The notes under the pieces were generated by a model. The model made no database searches. It was not told where the DNA came from and saw only the letters and a list, made by a program, of their open reading frames with translations. The position numbers and the translations under genes are program-made. 64,000 nt of DNA from Myxococcus virescens (GTDB taxonomy: Bacteria; Myxococcota; Myxococcia; Myxococcales; Myxococcaceae). Positions 26,499 to 35,718 of the stretch are shown piece after piece (the first letter of the stretch is position 1; each line of letters starts with the position of its first letter). The stretch covers positions 682,001 through 746,000 of the forward strand of contig NZ_FNAJ01000001.1 in assembly GCF_900101905.1 (NCBI RefSeq), read 5' to 3'.

Positions 26499-28428
26499 AG
26501 TTGTCGCCCGCCAGCCGGTCATACGTGAGCAGGCGGTAGCGCCGCATCCAGTCCTCCCACGAGCCCGGCTCCTGGGCCTTGGGGACCTTGTCGCCCGCGG
26601 GCAGGTATTCGCCGGAGGCGTTGCGCAGCAGGTCTCCCCGGACCACGGGCAGCACCTTGGACAATTCGGAGACGAAGGCGAAGAAGCCCGGAGGCCGCAG
26701 CCCCGCCGTCTCGAGGATGCGCGGGGTGAGCATGCTGATGCTCAGGTGGATGTCCTGCCGGGGCACGGGGAAGTTCGTCCAGAGGACGACGGGGACCTCC
26801 GCCATGCGCTCGCGCTGCGCGTCCGTCCAGGGCTCCTGGAAGTAGCCAGCCTCGCGATAGGTCGCGTAGTCCGAGCCCAGCATCGGCAGGTGGTCCCCGA
26901 AGAGCACCAGCAGCGTCTTGCGTTTGCGCGCCTCCAGCCTGCGCACCAGCCGCTCCACGGCCGAGTCCATCTGCCGCAGCTTGTGCACGTAGTTCTTCAA
27001 GAGCAGCCGGTTGTCCGGCGAGAGCTTCTCGCCCTGCACCTCGATCCGCTCCTCGCCGGTGAGCGGAAGGTTGTAGGGCCCGTGGGTGGACATCGTCACG
27101 GCCATGATGAACCGCGGCTGACGCTCGTCGGAGAGCTCGTGGAGGATGTGGTCGACGACCTCCTCGTCCGACACCCAGGGCCCTTCGAGCCGGGGGGAAG
27201 TGAAGTCCGTGAGCGACTGGAACGTGTCGAAGCCCAGCAACGGGTACACCACGTCGCGGCTCCAATAGAACGCGTGGAACGGGTGGATGGCCACCGTCTG
27301 GTAGCCCGCGCGGCGGAACAGCGACGGCAGCGCGTCCACGGGCCGCATCACATAGTGTTGGTAGGGAAACGCGCCGTCCGGGGCGAACGACGAGGACATG
27401 CCCGTCAGGAGCTCGAACTCCGCGTTGGCCGTGCCGCCACCGAAGGCCGGGCTGATGAGGTTGCCCGAGCTGTGGCTCCCCATGAGCGACCGCACGAAGG
27501 GCAGCGGGTCCTCGCTGAAGGGGATGCCCAGCCGCGTCGGGTCCCAGAGCGATTCGGCCATGAAGACGACGACGTCCACGGGCTCCTGGGGCGCGGCGGG
27601 CACCACGCCCGGAGGGACACCCAGGGCCGCGTGCACCTGCGCCTGGGAGTACTCACTGCCCGGCTCCAGCCGCAGCCCCTCCCAGTTCCAGAGCATCATC
27701 AGCGTGAGCCCGTTCATCTGGAAGTTGGAGCGCTGGTCCCACACCTGGTCGTAGATGCCGAAGCGGTTGAAGACGCGCCGCACGGGCAGGTGCTGCTGGA
27801 AGATGATGACCAGCAGGTAGGCCACCGCCGCCAGCGCCAGGTTGCGGCGTCCGGCCTTGGGCAACGGGTACCGGGGCGTGCCGCGCGCCACCGCGCGCCA
27901 CATGACGGCGAGCATGGCCACCAACAGCAGACACGAGCCGATGGCCGCCACCGCGCCGCCGCCGGGCAGCAGCGTGGGCGCCAGCGACGTCACCTGCCGC
28001 CACTCCAGGAAGTCCCAGGGCATCAGTGGCCGGTCGATGAGCTGCACCTTCCGGATGTGCAGGGTGACGGTGAAGAGCATCGCCGCCGCCACCAGGGCCC
28101 CCGAGATTCCCACCCGGTTCGTCACCGCCCACAGCAGGCTCGTCACCGCGGAGATGACTCCCACGCTGAGGAGCATGGAGTAGACGTTGCGCTGGGTGAT
28201 GCCCTCCAGGCCCGCGGACGAGAAGACGGCAATGGTCAGCTCCATGGCCCCGACGAGCACCGCCGAGGCCAGGATGACGCCCACCAACGGCCACAGGTTG
28301 GAGGGGGGCCGCTGGAAGAACAAGGTCTTGGGAATCCGTGCGCGACGTGCCAACGACAAGTGCCTCCAGGAGCCGACCAGGGAGCGGGAGGGCGCGGAGA
28401 CTACCTGACAGGCCCCCGGGCGTTCCAT
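26452..28428 (-). CDS. LTA synthase-like sulfatase-fold phosphoglycerol transferase
   Basis: 658 residues. About five N-terminal membrane helices are followed by an extracytoplasmic alkaline-phosphatase-superfamily domain with VVVFMAESLWD (metal Glu), the nucleophile Thr in GGGTANAEFELLTG, HPFHAFYWSRDVVYPLLGF, STHGPYNLP and FGDHLPMLG. This is the LtaS/OpgB/PetA pattern; such enzymes transfer phosphoglycerol or phosphoethanolamine from phospholipids to glycans. It may decorate the polysaccharide made here or a periplasmic glucan. ATG at 28428. Its 3' end overlaps the convergent acyltransferase by 47 bases. Confidence 0.88.
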   Translation of the reverse strand: MERPGACQVVSAPSRSLVGSWRHLSLARRARIPKTLFFQRPPSNLWPLVGVILASAVLVGAMELTIAVFSSAGLEGITQRNVYSMLLSVGVISAVTSLLWAVTNRVGISGALVAAAMLFTVTLHIRKVQLIDRPLMPWDFLEWRQVTSLAPTLLPGGGAVAAIGSCLLLVAMLAVMWRAVARGTPRYPLPKAGRRNLALAAVAYLLVIIFQQHLPVRRVFNRFGIYDQVWDQRSNFQMNGLTLMMLWNWEGLRLEPGSEYSQAQVHAALGVPPGVVPAAPQEPVDVVVFMAESLWDPTRLGIPFSEDPLPFVRSLMGSHSSGNLISPAFGGGTANAEFELLTGMSSSFAPDGAFPYQHYVMRPVDALPSLFRRAGYQTVAIHPFHAFYWSRDVVYPLLGFDTFQSLTDFTSPRLEGPWVSDEEVVDHILHELSDERQPRFIMAVTMSTHGPYNLPLTGEERIEVQGEKLSPDNRLLLKNYVHKLRQMDSAVERLVRRLEARKRKTLLVLFGDHLPMLGSDYATYREAGYFQEPWTDAQRERMAEVPVVLWTNFPVPRQDIHLSISMLTPRILETAGLRPPGFFAFVSELSKVLPVVRGDLLRNASGEYLPAGDKVPKAQEPGSWEDWMRRYRLLTYDRLAGDNFSAAQPAGTASSEPL

Positions 28429-28513
28429 GCGCCTGGGGTCGGGGTTCTGTCGTCTACCACACTGCGTGCGGGAGGGCGTCCAGCGGAGCGCCCCATGCCC
28501 TGTGTCCCCAGGC

Positions 28514-29536
28514 TCACGTCATGGGTGGCTGGGCCAGCAGCGCGGCGCCAATGGCACCGGAAAGTTCTCCCAGTTCCGCGACGCGCACGGGCGGCTGGCG
28601 CTCGGGGACGAAGATGTGGGGGCGCATGGCCTCGTGGATGCGGCCGGCGAATTCAGGCCCCAGCCGCGTGCCCAGGCCTCCGCCCAGGACGACTGCCTCC
28701 ACGTCCAGCAGGTTGATGGCGGAGGCGAGCCCCACGCCCAGCATCCGCACCGCGCGGCCGATGAGCCACGTGGCCAGTGCGTCCTCCTGCGCCAGCGCCC
28801 GGGCCCAGAGGCTGCTGGTCAACCGGGTGCGCCCCTTCTTCCGCATCAAGTCGAAGAGAATCGTCGTCTCGCCCTGGCGCACGGCCTTGTGCGCACGGCG
28901 CTCCATGGACGCGCGGCCCGCGTAGGCCTCCAGGCAGCCGCGCCGGCCACAACCACAACGGGCCCCGCCCGGCTTCACCACCATGTGGCCCACCTCGCCC
29001 GCCGCGCCCCGGCCTCGCCAGGGCACTCCGTCCAGCACCAGCCCACCGCCCACGCCTGTTCCCCACCAGACGCCCAGCAGGGAGCGATATGCGCGGCCCG
29101 CGCCCAGCCGGTACTCCGCCGCCACCGCCACCTGGACGTCGTTGCCCAGCACCACGGGCCGGCCCACCCGCGCGCCCAGGTCCCCCGCCACCGGGTAGGG
29201 CGTGCTCCAGCCCTGGCCCACGTTGCTGACATGTCCCAGCGTGCCCTCGTTGGCGTTCACCGCGCCGGGCGCGCCCACGCCCACCCCCAGGAGCTGACGG
29301 GACGTCAGGCCCGCCGCGTGCGCCGCGCCCTCCAAGGCGTCGTGGATGGCGCGCACCACGTCGCCGGGCTCGCCGTCGGCGGGCGTGGGCTGGCGCATCT
29401 TCCCCAGGACGGTGCCGGCGCGGTCCACCACCACGGCCTCGATTTTCGTCCCGCCCAGGTCGACGCCGCCCCAGCACTCCAGGGTGTCGCGCTCCGCAGC
29501 CTTCCCTCGCGAGCCCACCGCGTTCGCCTCCCGCAT
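28514..29536 (-). CDS. ROK family sugar kinase (glucokinase-like)
   Basis: 340 residues. WGGVDLGGTKIEAVVVD is the ATP phosphate-1 motif, VGVGAPGAV and GVWWGTGVGGGLVLDG follow, and the ROK zinc motif CGCGRRGCLEAYAG is complete, with a GEVGHM Glu-His before it. It should phosphorylate a hexose such as glucose, feeding sugar nucleotide synthesis. ATG at 29536 has GGGGAGG ahead; codons further upstream would add a tail not seen in ROK proteins. Confidence 0.92.
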   Translation of the reverse strand: MREANAVGSRGKAAERDTLECWGGVDLGGTKIEAVVVDRAGTVLGKMRQPTPADGEPGDVVRAIHDALEGAAHAAGLTSRQLLGVGVGAPGAVNANEGTLGHVSNVGQGWSTPYPVAGDLGARVGRPVVLGNDVQVAVAAEYRLGAGRAYRSLLGVWWGTGVGGGLVLDGVPWRGRGAAGEVGHMVVKPGGARCGCGRRGCLEAYAGRASMERRAHKAVRQGETTILFDLMRKKGRTRLTSSLWARALAQEDALATWLIGRAVRMLGVGLASAINLLDVEAVVLGGGLGTRLGPEFAGRIHEAMRPHIFVPERQPPVRVAELGELSGAIGAALLAQPPMT

Positions 29537-29730
29537 GACACGCCTCCCCAGCGAAGATGCGCAGTCCGCCACGGACCGGGTGAAGGCGACGGGGAGGCAA
29601 GGGAGCGGCCGGCCCGCGTGCCGCCCGGCCTGTCCGTGAGCAACGATTCCCCACCAACGCTTCCACGGCGCCTCGCGGGGCCCGCTAGAAAGGCGCTCCA
29701 CACGGACGCGCGACAGGAAAGGGGCAAGGG

Positions 29731-30276
29731 ATGGACCTCATCGGACAGCTCTCTCAGCAGCTCGGAGTGAATGGAACGCAGGCCCAGGGGCTGGCGGGCT
29801 CGCTGCTGAAGCGGGTGCAGGGCACGGTGCAGGAGAAGCTGGGCCCCGACGCCGCGAACCAGATGGGTCAGGCCATTCCGGAGATGGAGACCTGGCAGCA
29901 GGCCCCCAGCGCCACGTCCGCGCCCCAGACGGCGCCGGATGAGGGGGGCGGGCTGATGGGCGCGCTGGGCGGCCTCATGTCCGGCCAGGAGGGCGGCGCG
30001 GGCGGCATGCTGAGCGCGCTGGGTGGCGCCGCGGGGCAGGCCAGTGATGTGGCCGCCGTGGTGTCCCTGCTGGGCCGCTTCAACATCGACGCGAGCAAGG
30101 CGTCCCTGGTGGCGCCCCTGCTGCTGAACTTCCTCAAGTCGCGCCTGGACCCCGCGCTCGTGGGCCGCATCCTCTCCGTGGTGCCGCTGCTGGCCGGCGC
30201 GGGCGGTGGTGGCAACACGCCCGGCGGTGGCGGCCTTGGGGGGATGCTGGGCGGGTTGCTGGGCGGCGGACGCTGA
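29731..30276 (+). CDS. DUF2780 family Gly-rich protein
   Basis: 181 residues starting MDLIGQLSQQLGVNGTQAQG, with a Gly/Met-rich middle (GGLMGALGGLMSG), the DUF2780 pattern SDVAAVVSLLGRFNIDASK then LVAPLLLNFLKSRLDPALV, and a Gly-rich end. There is no signal peptide. The family function is unknown. AAAGGGGCAAGGG precedes the ATG. It is isolated between the ROK kinase and the GT2 genes. Confidence 0.8.
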   Translation: MDLIGQLSQQLGVNGTQAQGLAGSLLKRVQGTVQEKLGPDAANQMGQAIPEMETWQQAPSATSAPQTAPDEGGGLMGALGGLMSGQEGGAGGMLSALGGAAGQASDVAAVVSLLGRFNIDASKASLVAPLLLNFLKSRLDPALVGRILSVVPLLAGAGGGGNTPGGGGLGGMLGGLLGGGR

Positions 30277-30288
30277 AGCCCCGCACCG

Positions 30289-31203
30289 TCAGCGGCCCGC
30301 CACGCGCTGGCGCAAGGTGGTGGCCAGCGCCCACGGCGGGAAGCCCAGCACGTAGCGCCAGCGCGGCGCCTCCAGGTGGAGCGGCAGGCCGCGCCGGTAC
30401 AAGTCCAGCGCCAGGTCCACGCGGCGCTGGGACAACAACCAGTGCGTCACGTGGCGCAAGCTGTAGAGCAGCATCTCCAGCCGCTCACGCCTGCGGGCCG
30501 TGCCTCCCGGGTAGCGCCCCAGGCGCTCCTGCTCCAGGAGATACCGCGTGCCCCGGTAGCCGGACTCCAGTGACGTGGACGTGGAGCCCACGTGCTGCCG
30601 GTAGCCCACCACCACGGGCGCGCGCACCCAGGCGAAGCCCGGGTCCGTGCCCAGCCGGTACAGCAGGTCGTAGTCCTCGCCACTGATGCGCAGCGGGGTG
30701 AAGCCCCCCACGCGCCGCAGCGCCTCCGTGCGCACCGCCAGCACGCACGCGGTGCGCGGCGTCCGGTCCTCCGCGCTGGCCAGGTAGTCCGCGAAGCGCA
30801 GCACCTGGAGCGGCTCGCGGCTCACCGTCGCCAGGGTTTCGGCCCGGGAGAACAGCGCCGCCGTGCCCAGCACCAGCGACGTCCCTTCCGCCTCGAGCAC
30901 CTGCCGGTACGTGGCCAGCGTCCAGGGGAACCACACGTCGTCACTGTCCAGGAAGGCCACGTAGGTGCCCCGGGCCTCCTGGATGCCCAGGTTGCGCGCG
31001 GTGCCAGGGCCCGCGTTGCGCTGGCTGAGCACGCGCACCTGTTCGCCGTAGCGGGCCAGCGTCTCCAACGTGTCGTCGGTGGAGCCGTCATCCACGACGA
31101 GCACCTCGAAGTCACGCTCCTCCTGCGCGAACACGGACGCGAGCGCCGCCTCCAGCAGCCGGGCCCGGTTGTACGTGGGGATGATGACGGAGAAGAACGG
31201 CAT
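30289..31203 (-). CDS. Glycosyltransferase family 2
   Basis: 304 residues, GT-A fold. FSVIIPTYNRARLLEAALAS opens the nucleotide-binding domain, VLVVDDGSTDDT follows and the metal site is DSDD in YVAFLDSDDVWFPW. SGEDYDLLYRLG is the probable catalytic base region. It inverts the anomeric centre when adding one sugar to the lipid-linked chain. ATG at 31203 is one base from the stop of the preceding GT2 gene (TGACATG), so it belongs to the wzx transcript. Confidence 0.94.
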   Translation of the reverse strand: MPFFSVIIPTYNRARLLEAALASVFAQEERDFEVLVVDDGSTDDTLETLARYGEQVRVLSQRNAGPGTARNLGIQEARGTYVAFLDSDDVWFPWTLATYRQVLEAEGTSLVLGTAALFSRAETLATVSREPLQVLRFADYLASAEDRTPRTACVLAVRTEALRRVGGFTPLRISGEDYDLLYRLGTDPGFAWVRAPVVVGYRQHVGSTSTSLESGYRGTRYLLEQERLGRYPGGTARRRERLEMLLYSLRHVTHWLLSQRRVDLALDLYRRGLPLHLEAPRWRYVLGFPPWALATTLRQRVAGR

Positions 31204-31204
31204 G

Positions 31205-32155
31205 TCACACGCGGGCGCGCAGGCCCATCTGCGAGATGCCCAGGAAGGTGGCCAGTTGCTTGCGGTACTCCGGCAGGCTCATGCGCCCGCGCAGCAGCGT
31301 CTGCGTCAGCACCGCTGAGTTGTACGGCAACGTCCCCACCAGGATGGCCCGCATGGCTGTCTCGTGCAGCCGGCCGTGGTGCTTTCGGAAGTACGCCAGG
31401 CGCGTGCGCCACAGCTCGATGCGCACCTTGTCCGCCCCGGTGTCGGACGGACGGAACGAGCGGCTGGTCAGGTGCGTAATCACCGCCTCCGGGCAGAAGG
31501 CCACCTCCCAGCCCGCCTTCCAGGCCCGCACGCACCAGTCGGTGTCCTCGGTGTTGCCCAGCGGGGACATCTGCTCGTCGAGCAGGCCCACCTCCGCGAG
31601 CGCCTCCTCGCGCACCACGATGCAGGCGCCCAGCACCCAGCTCACGCGGGCCTCGTCGTGGCCGTACTGCGCCGGGTCGATGGCCATCGCCTTGAGGAAG
31701 TGGAGGGGACGCGGCAGGAAGACGATGTCGAAGAGCTGCCCGGCCAGCGACATGGGGCGGAAGGTGCAGTTCTGGATGGTGCCGTCCGCGTTCAACAGCC
31801 GCGCGCCCGCCATGCCCACGCGCGGGTTGTCATCCATGAAGCGCACCAGCGCGTCGAAGGCGCCCTCGTGGACGATGGTGTCGTCATTGAAGATACAGAA
31901 GTGACGGCCCCGGGCCTGGCGCAGCACTTGGTTGTGGTTGGCGGAGAAGCCCTTGCGCTCCGTGTTGAAGAGCCAGCGCACCTGGGGGAAGTCGCGCCGC
32001 ATGGCGTCCACGCCTCGCCCGTCCGTGGCGTTGTCGACAATCCAGACCTCGAAGGAGCTGTCGCGCGTCGTCGCATACAGCGTGCGCAGACAGTCGTGCA
32101 GCAACTCCGGATTGCTGTGATTGACGATGGAGATGACCAGGTCGGGCTTCTTCAT
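31205..32155 (-). CDS. Glycosyltransferase family 2, rhamnosyltransferase-like
   Basis: 316 residues in the WbbL-like branch of GT2. VISIVNHSNPELLHDCL starts the fold, VWIVDNATDG follows, the metal-binding motif is NDD in FCIFNDDTIVH, and GNTEDTDWCVRAWKAGW is the acceptor and base region. WbbL-like enzymes often transfer rhamnose; this is a guess. ATG at 32155 has a perfect GGAGG site; a GTG at 32179 overlapping the wzx stop would add eight residues. Confidence 0.93.
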   Translation of the reverse strand: MKKPDLVISIVNHSNPELLHDCLRTLYATTRDSSFEVWIVDNATDGRGVDAMRRDFPQVRWLFNTERKGFSANHNQVLRQARGRHFCIFNDDTIVHEGAFDALVRFMDDNPRVGMAGARLLNADGTIQNCTFRPMSLAGQLFDIVFLPRPLHFLKAMAIDPAQYGHDEARVSWVLGACIVVREEALAEVGLLDEQMSPLGNTEDTDWCVRAWKAGWEVAFCPEAVITHLTSRSFRPSDTGADKVRIELWRTRLAYFRKHHGRLHETAMRAILVGTLPYNSAVLTQTLLRGRMSLPEYRKQLATFLGISQMGLRARV

Positions 32156-32175
32156 CGGGACCTCCGCATGTCTGC

Positions 32176-33696
32176 TCACGTCGACGCCGGGCTCACCGGA
32201 GCTGGCCTCGCGGCCCTCCGTGCCCGGATGAATTCGAGAATCTGCCTCAGCTCGCCCAGGAGTGGCAGCGTTCCCGGCAGGCGCTCACGGGCCCACACCA
32301 GGATGGCGAACAGCCCCGCGCCCACCAGCGCCTGCGCCACCACACCCTCCTCCACCAGCCGCGGCGCCGCCAGACACGCCCCCAGCAGCACCAGCCCCAG
32401 GGTGATGAAGGGCTCCACCACCTGCCGCACCAGCCCTCGCATCGACGGGTTGAGCCGCTCCACCAGCCACGCCGTCACCCACACCTCGGCCAGTCCCACC
32501 ACCACGCCCGCGGGGCCCATGCCCTCCAGGCCGAAGCGTTGGATGGCCCACGTCCCCAGCCCCCACTTCGCCGCACCCACGCCCACGACGACGGCCAGCC
32601 GCTCCCAGGGCCTGCCGCCCGCGTTCTGCGCCGTGGCCAGCAGCCCCACCAGGGTGGTGAGGATGCACTCCATGCTGAACCACTGCACCAGCACCACCGC
32701 GGGCAGCCACCGCGTGCCGAAGAAGAGGGGCACCGCCACGGGGACGGCCAGCACCGCCAGGGGAATGGCGAGCAGCAACACCGAGGACAGCCGGCGCAGC
32801 GACGTGCGCAGGTACTCGGCGAAGCCCTCCGGGTCATCCTGCAACCGGCAGTAGGCGGGGAAGGCCACGCGGTTGAGCACCACGCTCAGCATCATCGGCG
32901 TGGAGGCCAGCGCCCAGGCCCAGTTGACCAGCCCCACCGCCTCCTTGCCCAACAGGTGCCCCACCACCAGCGGCACCCAGCCCGCCACCATCGCCGCCAC
33001 CAGGGGCGGAAGCTGGAACGCCAGCCCGAAGCCCAGGAGCCGCCGCAACACGTCCACGCGGAAGCGCCCCTGGGGACGCCAGGGGGATGCCCACCAGATG
33101 CACACCAGCCCCACCCCGCCACGCACCAGGCCGCCCAGCGCCAGCGCCCAGGCCCCGAAGCCCAGCGCCGCCAGGGAGATGGTGGTGATGACCTGCACCA
33201 CGTTTTCAATCAACTCGGCGCGGGCGATGACGGGGAAGGCCAGCTGGCGCTCCAGCGCCATCAACGGAATCACGCGCAGCGAGGACAGGAACAGGCCCAG
33301 CGCCAGCGCCCACACCATGGGCACCGCGCCGTCGCCCAGCGCATAGCCCCGCGTCAACTGGGGGGCCAGCAGACAGACGGAGGCCACCACGACGGCGGTG
33401 AGCGCCTGGTGGCACCAGAAGATGGTGAAGGTCTCATCCCGCGTGGGCTCGTGCGGCTGACGGACCAGCGCCGCGCTCAGGCCCAGGTCCCCCAGGAACA
33501 CGCCCAGGGAGGCCGCGTAGGACACGATTCCGAACAGGCCGTAGTCCGACGGGAAGAGCAGCCGGGACAGGAACAGCGCGCTCACCACGCGCAGCCCCTG
33601 GGACGCCACGGTCCGCGCCGCCAGGACGAACATGCCCTTCAGGGCGCGCGCCTTGACTTCGACGGCGGTGGCTTCAGGCGCTGGGGTCGCGTTCAT
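32176..33696 (-). CDS. wzxB: Wzx-type oligosaccharide flippase (WzxB candidate)
   Basis: 506 residues with about 14 membrane helices of the polysaccharide transporter (PST/MATE-like) family. GMFVLAARTVASQGLRVVSAL and LFPSDYGLFGIVSYAASLGVFLGDLG are the N-terminal family pattern, and a basic loop separates the halves. It flips the undecaprenyl-linked repeat unit to the periplasmic face for polymerisation. By synteny it matches MXAN_1035, which I recall as WzxB of the BPS pathway. It is the only flippase in the window and heads a unit with two GT2 genes. ATG at 33696. Confidence 0.9.
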   Translation of the reverse strand: MNATPAPEATAVEVKARALKGMFVLAARTVASQGLRVVSALFLSRLLFPSDYGLFGIVSYAASLGVFLGDLGLSAALVRQPHEPTRDETFTIFWCHQALTAVVVASVCLLAPQLTRGYALGDGAVPMVWALALGLFLSSLRVIPLMALERQLAFPVIARAELIENVVQVITTISLAALGFGAWALALGGLVRGGVGLVCIWWASPWRPQGRFRVDVLRRLLGFGLAFQLPPLVAAMVAGWVPLVVGHLLGKEAVGLVNWAWALASTPMMLSVVLNRVAFPAYCRLQDDPEGFAEYLRTSLRRLSSVLLLAIPLAVLAVPVAVPLFFGTRWLPAVVLVQWFSMECILTTLVGLLATAQNAGGRPWERLAVVVGVGAAKWGLGTWAIQRFGLEGMGPAGVVVGLAEVWVTAWLVERLNPSMRGLVRQVVEPFITLGLVLLGACLAAPRLVEEGVVAQALVGAGLFAILVWARERLPGTLPLLGELRQILEFIRARRAARPAPVSPAST

Positions 33697-33738
33697 GGTG
33701 CGGAGCGGCCCGCTCCGGGTGTCCTGGGCAGGGCCAGC

Positions 33739-33758
33739 GCGCGGGAACGCGCGGGAAC
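33739..33758. repeat. Tandem direct repeat in the wzx/methyltransferase divergent region
   Basis: Two exact adjacent copies of GCGCGGGAAC, 33739-33748 and 33749-33758. A near-perfect inverted copy of the region (GCGCGTTCCCCGC) lies at 33797-33809. This is a possible operator or, with its GGGAAC core, an ECF-type -35 element. Confidence 0.35.
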
Positions 33759-33891
33759 GGAAATGCTAGCGACAGCGCGCAGGGCCTACAAGCAACGCGC
33801 GTTCCCCGCACGGCGGGATGCCCCGCTCGCCTGCCTGGACACCGCGCCAGGGTTGCCCTTCCCGAAGCGCCGGGGCTACGGTCCGCCCACA

Positions 33892-34560
33892 ATGCGTCCC
33901 GGTGGAAACATCTTCCAGTTCCTGAAGCGCGAAGTCCTCGTGGGCGAGCACGAGGTGCTCCACCGCACGCTGAAGGAGGCGCTGGTCGGCATCTGTGACA
34001 GCGTGCTGGACATCGGCTGTGGCTCGCGCTCGCCGCTCCACAGCTTCTCGAACCTGCTCCCGCACACGGTGGGCGTGGATGGCCACCCCACCAGCATCGA
34101 GCGCAGCCGGGCCGCGGGCATCCACCGCGAGTACCACTGCATGGACCTGATGGAAGCGGGCCAGCGCTTCGGTCCGAAGAGCTTCGACGCCGTCGTCGCG
34201 CTGGACGTCATCGAGCACTTCGACAAGCCAGACGGATTCCGGCTGCTGGAGATGATGGAGTCGCTGGCGCGCAAGCGCGTCATCATCTTCACGCCCAATG
34301 GCTTCCTCCCCCAGGACGAGTGGGACAACAACGTCCACCAGGTGCACCGCTCCGGCTGGGAGGTCTACGACTTCGAGCTGCGCGGCTACCACGTCACCGG
34401 CATGAGCGGCTGGAAGCCCCTGCGCGGTGACTACGCCCTGCCGCGCATCCGGCCCTTCCGGCTGGGCAGCCGCCTGTCCATCCTCACCGAGCCCTTCGCC
34501 ACGCGCTGGCCCCGTCACGCCTTCCAGCTCCTCGCCATCCGCGACATGGAAGTGTCCTGA
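33892..34560 (+). CDS. Class I SAM-dependent methyltransferase
   Basis: 222 residues with motif I VLDIGCGSRS (about residues 39-48), an acidic residue after strand 2 (TVGVDGHP), FDAVVALDVIEHFDKPDGF and RKRVIIFTPNG. It probably methylates a sugar, or produces an intermediate for the glycan chain; the target is not visible. ATG at 33892; it starts a five-gene plus-strand run of glycan genes (33892-39458). Confidence 0.9.
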   Translation: MRPGGNIFQFLKREVLVGEHEVLHRTLKEALVGICDSVLDIGCGSRSPLHSFSNLLPHTVGVDGHPTSIERSRAAGIHREYHCMDLMEAGQRFGPKSFDAVVALDVIEHFDKPDGFRLLEMMESLARKRVIIFTPNGFLPQDEWDNNVHQVHRSGWEVYDFELRGYHVTGMSGWKPLRGDYALPRIRPFRLGSRLSILTEPFATRWPRHAFQLLAIRDMEVS

Positions 34561-34569
34561 CGCCGCGCC

Positions 34570-35718
34570 ATGCCTCCTTCGCGCACCGCTCCCGCCTGGC
34601 ATGTCCTCACCGGCGAGTACCCGCCGCGGCCCGGCGGCGTCGGTGACTACACCCGGCAACTGAGCCGCGCGCTCGCCCGTGCCGGGCAGGAGGTCCACGT
34701 CTGGGCTCCCGGTGAAGGCGGTGTCCGCGACGAGGACGGCGTCACCGTGCACCGCGCCCCCGACCTCCTGACGCCCAGGGGACTGCCCGGCCTGTCACGC
34801 GGGCTGGATGCGTGCCCGGGGCCCCGGCGCCTGCTGCTCCAGTACGTTCCCCATGCCCTGGGGTTGAGGGCGATGAACGTCCCCTTCTGCGCGTGGTTCG
34901 CCGCGCGGCGGCACGACGCGCGCTGGGTCTACATCCACGAGGCGGTACATCCGTGGAGCCCGCGCGGCCCCTGGCGCCACCACATCCTGGCCGGCACCAC
35001 GCGGCTGATGGTGCGCCTGGTGGCGAGCGCCGCCAACCGCGTGTTCGTCTCCATTCCCCAGTGGGCGGAGCACCTGCCCGCTCGCGTCCGGCCCCATGCG
35101 GCCTGGCTGCCGGTTCCCAGCAATCTGCCCGTCGATGTCTCCCCTGCCGCCGGGGACGCGCTCCGCGCGGAGTTGGGTGAGGGGCCCTGGCTGGGACACT
35201 TCGGCACCTTCGGACGCCTCACCGCTGAGCCCCTGGAGGCCGCGCTGGTGCCGTTGCTGCGCGGTGAGGGAACGCGCCGGGCGTTGATGCTGGGCAGAGG
35301 CAGCCGCGCCTTCGTCGAAGGCGTGGAGACGCGCCACCCCGAGCTGCGAGGCCGGCTCGTGGTCAGGGACTCGCTCGCGCTGGACGACATCGCGGTGCAT
35401 CTGACGACGTGTGACGTGCTCCTGCAGCCCTATCCGGACGGCGTGAGCACGAGGCGCACCACGGTCATGGCGGGCCTGGCCCTGGGGCTTCCTGTCGTCA
35501 CGAACACCGGGCACCTCACGGAACCGCTGTGGCGCGAACACGGCGCCGTCGCCTTGGCCGAAGGCACGGCGCCCGCCGCGTTGGTGGAGTGCGCCGAGGG
35601 CTTGCTGTCGAGCGCGGACACGCGGCGGGAGCTGGGCCAGCACGCGGCCCGAATCTACCGCGAGCACTTCGCGCTGGAGCGCACGGTGGAAGCGCTGCTG
35701 CGCGCCGGCCCGACATGA
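34570..35718 (+). CDS. Glycosyltransferase family 4 with altered E-x7-E
   Basis: 382 residues. WHVLTGEYPPRPGGVGDYTRQL is a typical GT4 acceptor-domain start with the Gly-rich loop; WLGHFGTFGRLT begins the donor domain. The E-x7-E site is replaced by YPDGVSTRRTTVMAGLALG, which has no Glu at either position. This is known from some GT-B enzymes but makes activity less certain. Nine bases after the methyltransferase, four-base ATGA overlap with the next gene. Confidence 0.86.
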   Translation: MPPSRTAPAWHVLTGEYPPRPGGVGDYTRQLSRALARAGQEVHVWAPGEGGVRDEDGVTVHRAPDLLTPRGLPGLSRGLDACPGPRRLLLQYVPHALGLRAMNVPFCAWFAARRHDARWVYIHEAVHPWSPRGPWRHHILAGTTRLMVRLVASAANRVFVSIPQWAEHLPARVRPHAAWLPVPSNLPVDVSPAAGDALRAELGEGPWLGHFGTFGRLTAEPLEAALVPLLRGEGTRRALMLGRGSRAFVEGVETRHPELRGRLVVRDSLALDDIAVHLTTCDVLLQPYPDGVSTRRTTVMAGLALGLPVVTNTGHLTEPLWREHGAVALAEGTAPAALVECAEGLLSSADTRRELGQHAARIYREHFALERTVEALLRAGPT

